Assembly (NCBI GenBank): GCA_947095585.1
Contig: OX352761.1
Location: 62,696,882-62,760,881 of the forward strand
DNA length: 64,000 bases
Reading direction: 5' to 3'
Source: Nephrocerus scutellatus
Lineage: Eukaryota > Arthropoda > Insecta > Diptera > Pipunculidae
Part shown: positions 61,530 through 64,000 of the stretch, in pieces
Layout: every line of letters starts with the position of its first letter
Position numbering within the stretch: the stretch's first letter is position 1
Position numbers and translations under genes: made by a program
The notes under the pieces: model-generated
The model's input: only the letters and a program-made list of their open reading frames with translations
Told to the model about the DNA's origin: nothing
Database searches by the model: none

Positions 61530-63218
61530 TTTTATTATAGAATGCGGTGACGGTTTATTCGACAGCGGTATCTGTCTTGACGGTTTTATTATAGAATGCG
61601 GTATTCCCACGGCTGTGTCTACGTTGTGTTGTTGATCGGTGCGACCTAAGAGTCGATTGTTCCGATCCGGGCAGGTACGGTGGGTGCGTCCAAGCTGTCC
61701 GCACGACCTACAACTTGTCATTTTTGTCGGTTTGACTGGTTGTAATGGGAAGTGCGGGTGGAGACAATTCGCTGATGATTCTGCTGGGCATCTGGCTTCA
61801 ACTGGTTTGTTGACCATTTAGACGACGGGCGATCGCCAGTTTGGAATGTATGATCGGACTGCTTGTTCAACTGGTCGGATGGATCAGACAGCTGATCTAG
61901 TCGGTTTATGATGTTGATACCGTACATCACGGGTGATCGGTAAATGATGCCGATATGTTACATCATTGGCCATTAGCTGCTATGAAGATGTCTCATTTCT
62001 GGTTTGTGACTGGTGCGGATAAATTACATCGTTGGTCACAGGTTGATATAAAGATGTCATATTTCTGGTGTGTGACTGATGCGGATATATTACATCGTTG
62101 GTCACGGGTTGATGTGAAAATGTCATATTTCTGGTGTGTGACTGATGCGGATATATTACATCGTTGGTCACGGGTTGATGTGAAAATGTCATATTTCTGG
62201 TGTGTGACGGATGCGGATATGTTACATCCTTGGCCACAGGTTGTTATGAAGATGTGACATTTCCGATGTGTGACTGGTGCGGATATGTTACATAGTTGGC
62301 CACTAGGTCTGGTGGCAAAATTGGTCGAGCGGACTGGAGAGGCAGGTGGTATGGAGTAGCTACGGGTTGAGACGCTGGTTGGCTGTGTTGTACTGGTGAC
62401 ATATTTTGTCGAAACGGTGGTGCGGTATGACGGAACGGTGAGACGGTACGGCGTAGTGGCAATGGTCGACTTTGTGTCTGCGTGAGTCGTGATGGATGTT
62501 GTTCTGCCATTTAGCACTCGAAATCCTCAATTTATGTGGTTAATTCAGACAAGGTGGTGAATTCTCTTCGCTTTATATAGTGCCGGTAGTCGGGCCGCAA
62601 GTTGTCGTAAATCCTATCGAGTTTTTCTTCTGCTATCATTGTGGTATGCATCGCATCAGGGCTTGAATTGATGTCAGGAATTCCTTGCCCTTTTCTCGGT
62701 TGTTCTGCATACGACTACGAATGCGATCGAGTAGTTGGTTGTAGAACCGTGGTGGTAAGAAAAAGCGTATTTGTACCGCCGTCGTACCTCACATTCCATT
62801 TCCGTACCTTATCCATTATATCTGCGTCCGACAATCGGTATGCGAATGGTTGCGAAGTACTTGTATCTACTATTTGTGAGGTACTTGCATCTACTCCTGG
62901 GTAGATCATTGACGATGCTTCGTAAATTTTGCTAGTCGGATTTGGTACACGCAAGTCCTCACTTGTTTCGCGTTTCTTTTGTAAAGTACTCGCATCTACT
63001 TTTGGGTAGATAATTGCTGGTATTTCGGTTCCTTTTCTGGTCGGGGTCAGCTTTTCGCCTGGTTTCATCATTTCGGTGACTTCGGTGCTCAACCTTTTAC
63101 GTAGCTCATCGACAGTGCCCATTGAGTCGATGCCACGACGCTCTAACCCATTAACCAGTTCCTCCTTGCGGAGAGAGTACACCGCAGAGGCGTTAAGTTC
63201 GGGCTCTAGCGTAGCCAT
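61500..63218 (-). pseudogene. Gypsy-type Gag with SAP-like N-terminus and internal 22-residue repeats
   Basis: Starts at 63218 (MATLEPELNASAVYSLRKEE). Residues about 13-45 resemble a SAP motif (LVNGLERRGIDSMGTVDEL). A linker with two DAST-type repeats follows, then the capsid start SDADIMDKVRKWNVRYDGGT (about 62790). A frame change leads to LDRIRSRMQNNREKGKEFL (62650-62700). A Pro/Gln-rich part (62510-62250) precedes four 66-bp units (62230-61985) coding SHTRNMTFSHQPVTNDVIYP. Then comes a zinc-knuckle-like CRSCGQLGRTHRTC (61720-61680), with the His displaced by two residues from the canonical place. Other frames through the repeat are also open. The region between 61660 and 61200 is Ser/Pro-rich. 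Confidence 0.7.
61985..62270. repeat. 66-bp tandem repeat, about four units, in the Gag region
   Basis: Unit GTCATATTTCTGGTGTGTGAC, TGATGCGGATATATTACATCG, TTGGTCACGGGTTGATGTGAA; starts near 62002, 62058, 62122 and 62188. The 66-bp length keeps all frames open; in the Gag frame it is a 22-residue repeat. The two central units are nearly identical. Confidence 0.85.
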
Positions 63219-63369
63219 TTATAAAGTAGATTTGCTAATTTTCTGATTTTGGATACTCCCCGGTTGGTGTCCAGACTTTGGTCAGTGGTGACGCATTCAC
63301 CAATAAATAGTCACGAATCTACTTTATGCTGCCTGGTGGGTGTCTCGGCTAAATAGTTGTCTGCTCTGG

Positions 63370-63371
<2 letters not shown>

Positions 63372-63414
<43 letters not shown>

Positions 63415-63510
63415 ATTACATCCATTACATTTACATTACATTTACATTATATATATACACATTATATATATATATATATACATTATATATATATGTGTGT
63501 GTGTGTATAT
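63372..63510. repeat. (TA)n/(GT)n microsatellite cluster
   Basis: (AT)14-type run, (GT)7, ACATTTACATT repeats, then two further (TA)n and a (GT)6 run. It lies just before the Gypsy integrase fragment. Confidence 0.95.
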
Positions 63511-63534
63511 ATGTCTAAGAAAACACATACCAAA

Positions 63535-64000
63535 CAAATCCAAAATCAAATTCGAATTAATAAAAATCCCGACAGGCGATGTGTCCCTTTGGTGCGAAAC
63601 ATCGACTGAAAACTGTCGGCCATACATTTCCAAAGACTTACGGCAAATAATTTTTCAAAAAATCCATTCGATTTCCCATCCAGGAATACGCGCTACTCGC
63701 AAGAAAATTATCAAAATATACTTTTGGCCCAAAATTAACCACGACATAAACAAATGGACCAAAACCTGCAATGAATGCCAAAAAGAAAAAATTCACAGAC
63801 ACACAAAGAAAGCTTTCGATCGCATAAAAATACCTCCAGGTAGATTTCAGCACATACACATGGACATAGTAGGTCCACTGCCACTGGCACCACACGAATC
63901 CGAACCACGGCATATCACCCGCAAGCAAATGGCATGGTGGAAAGATTCCATCGCCAACTAAAGACATCAATTCGAGCATCCGACAATAGAATAAACTGGA
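63535..64000 (+). mobile_element. Gypsy-type integrase fragment with internal deletion
   Basis: Zinc domain HSISHPGIRATRKKI ... CNECQKEK (63667-63785), with the His2-Cys2 residues in place. The catalytic core start is FQHIHMDIVGPLP (63845-63885, first Asp). The frame then jumps to TAYHPQANGMVERFHRQLK (63905-63960, catalytic Glu), so about 90 codons containing the second Asp are deleted. It runs off the window edge. The type is similar to the Gypsy RT fragment at 6045-6440; a link to the SAP-like Gag upstream is not possible on strand grounds. Confidence 0.8.

Noticed and set aside
63340..63530. Plus-strand start of a 196-codon frame within the (TA)n/(GT)n run
   Set aside because: Its N-terminal 50 residues are microsatellite translation (YIYIYI); only the part after about 63535 is Gypsy integrase.

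Overview
The window looks like intronic or intergenic DNA of an insect, most likely a fly. It is AT-rich and almost every open frame is a decayed transposable element. The element set is insect-like: Jockey, LOA, RTE and CR1-like LINEs, Gypsy elements of 412/mdg1 and other types, BEL/Pao, pogo/Tigger, Helitrons, and one tRNA-derived SINE family. The few introns seen are 54-59 bp with GT-AG ends, as is common in Diptera. Species cannot be fixed from sequence alone.

The only host gene recognised is Cul5 (cullin-5, scaffold of an ECS-type ubiquitin ligase) on the minus strand. Two exons (11205-11437 and 11030-11150) are joined in phase across a 54-bp intron, and all four splice sites are intact. 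No further Cul5 exon was seen. If the locus is real, the window is two large TE-filled Cul5 introns.

Layout. 1-4.6 kb: a 2.16-kb direct duplication of LINE plus SINE sequence, an array of hairpins with a constant loop, and a Helitron 3' end. 4.7-7.5 kb: a Foldback-like element with ~1-kb inverted arms built of ~115-bp repeats around a Gypsy RT fragment. 7.7-9.3 kb: nested Helitron, LINE and Gypsy scraps. 9.8-10.9 kb: three 352-bp tandem units. 11.0-11.4 kb: Cul5 exons. 11.5-12.8 kb: a second Foldback-type structure. 14.2-16.5 kb: a pogo/Tigger transposase pseudogene with two introns, inserted in a minisatellite. 16.5-20.5 kb: two Gypsy gag-protease remnants. 20.7-21.5 kb: env-like scraps. 21.5-27.7 kb: a LOA-type LINE split by a 2.2-kb insertion. 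27.7-30.4 kb: an RTE-like LINE with an internal duplication. 30.6-31.7 kb: a second pogo-like remnant. 32.3-34.4 kb: a Jockey-like LINE with a 591-codon open frame. 34.4-38.9 kb: LINE ORF1 and two head-to-head LINE copies. 39.2-45.0 kb: two inverted Helitron/satellite segments around a SAP-domain Gypsy element. 45.1-48.3 kb: LINEs and a SINE head. 48.5-54.9 kb: a 412-like Gypsy element with a repeat array in its leader and a nested LINE. 55.0-60.5 kb: mini-Helitrons, BEL/Pao remnants and two more hairpin families. 60.6-63.2 kb: a SAP-like Gag with internal peptide repeats. 63.5-64 kb: a Gypsy integrase fragment.

Two themes stand out. First, three unrelated hairpin families keep their loop while their stems change on both sides in a pairing-preserving way. 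Second, inverted satellite arms twice surround Gypsy pol fragments. All functional statements rest on motifs read by eye; no database search was run.
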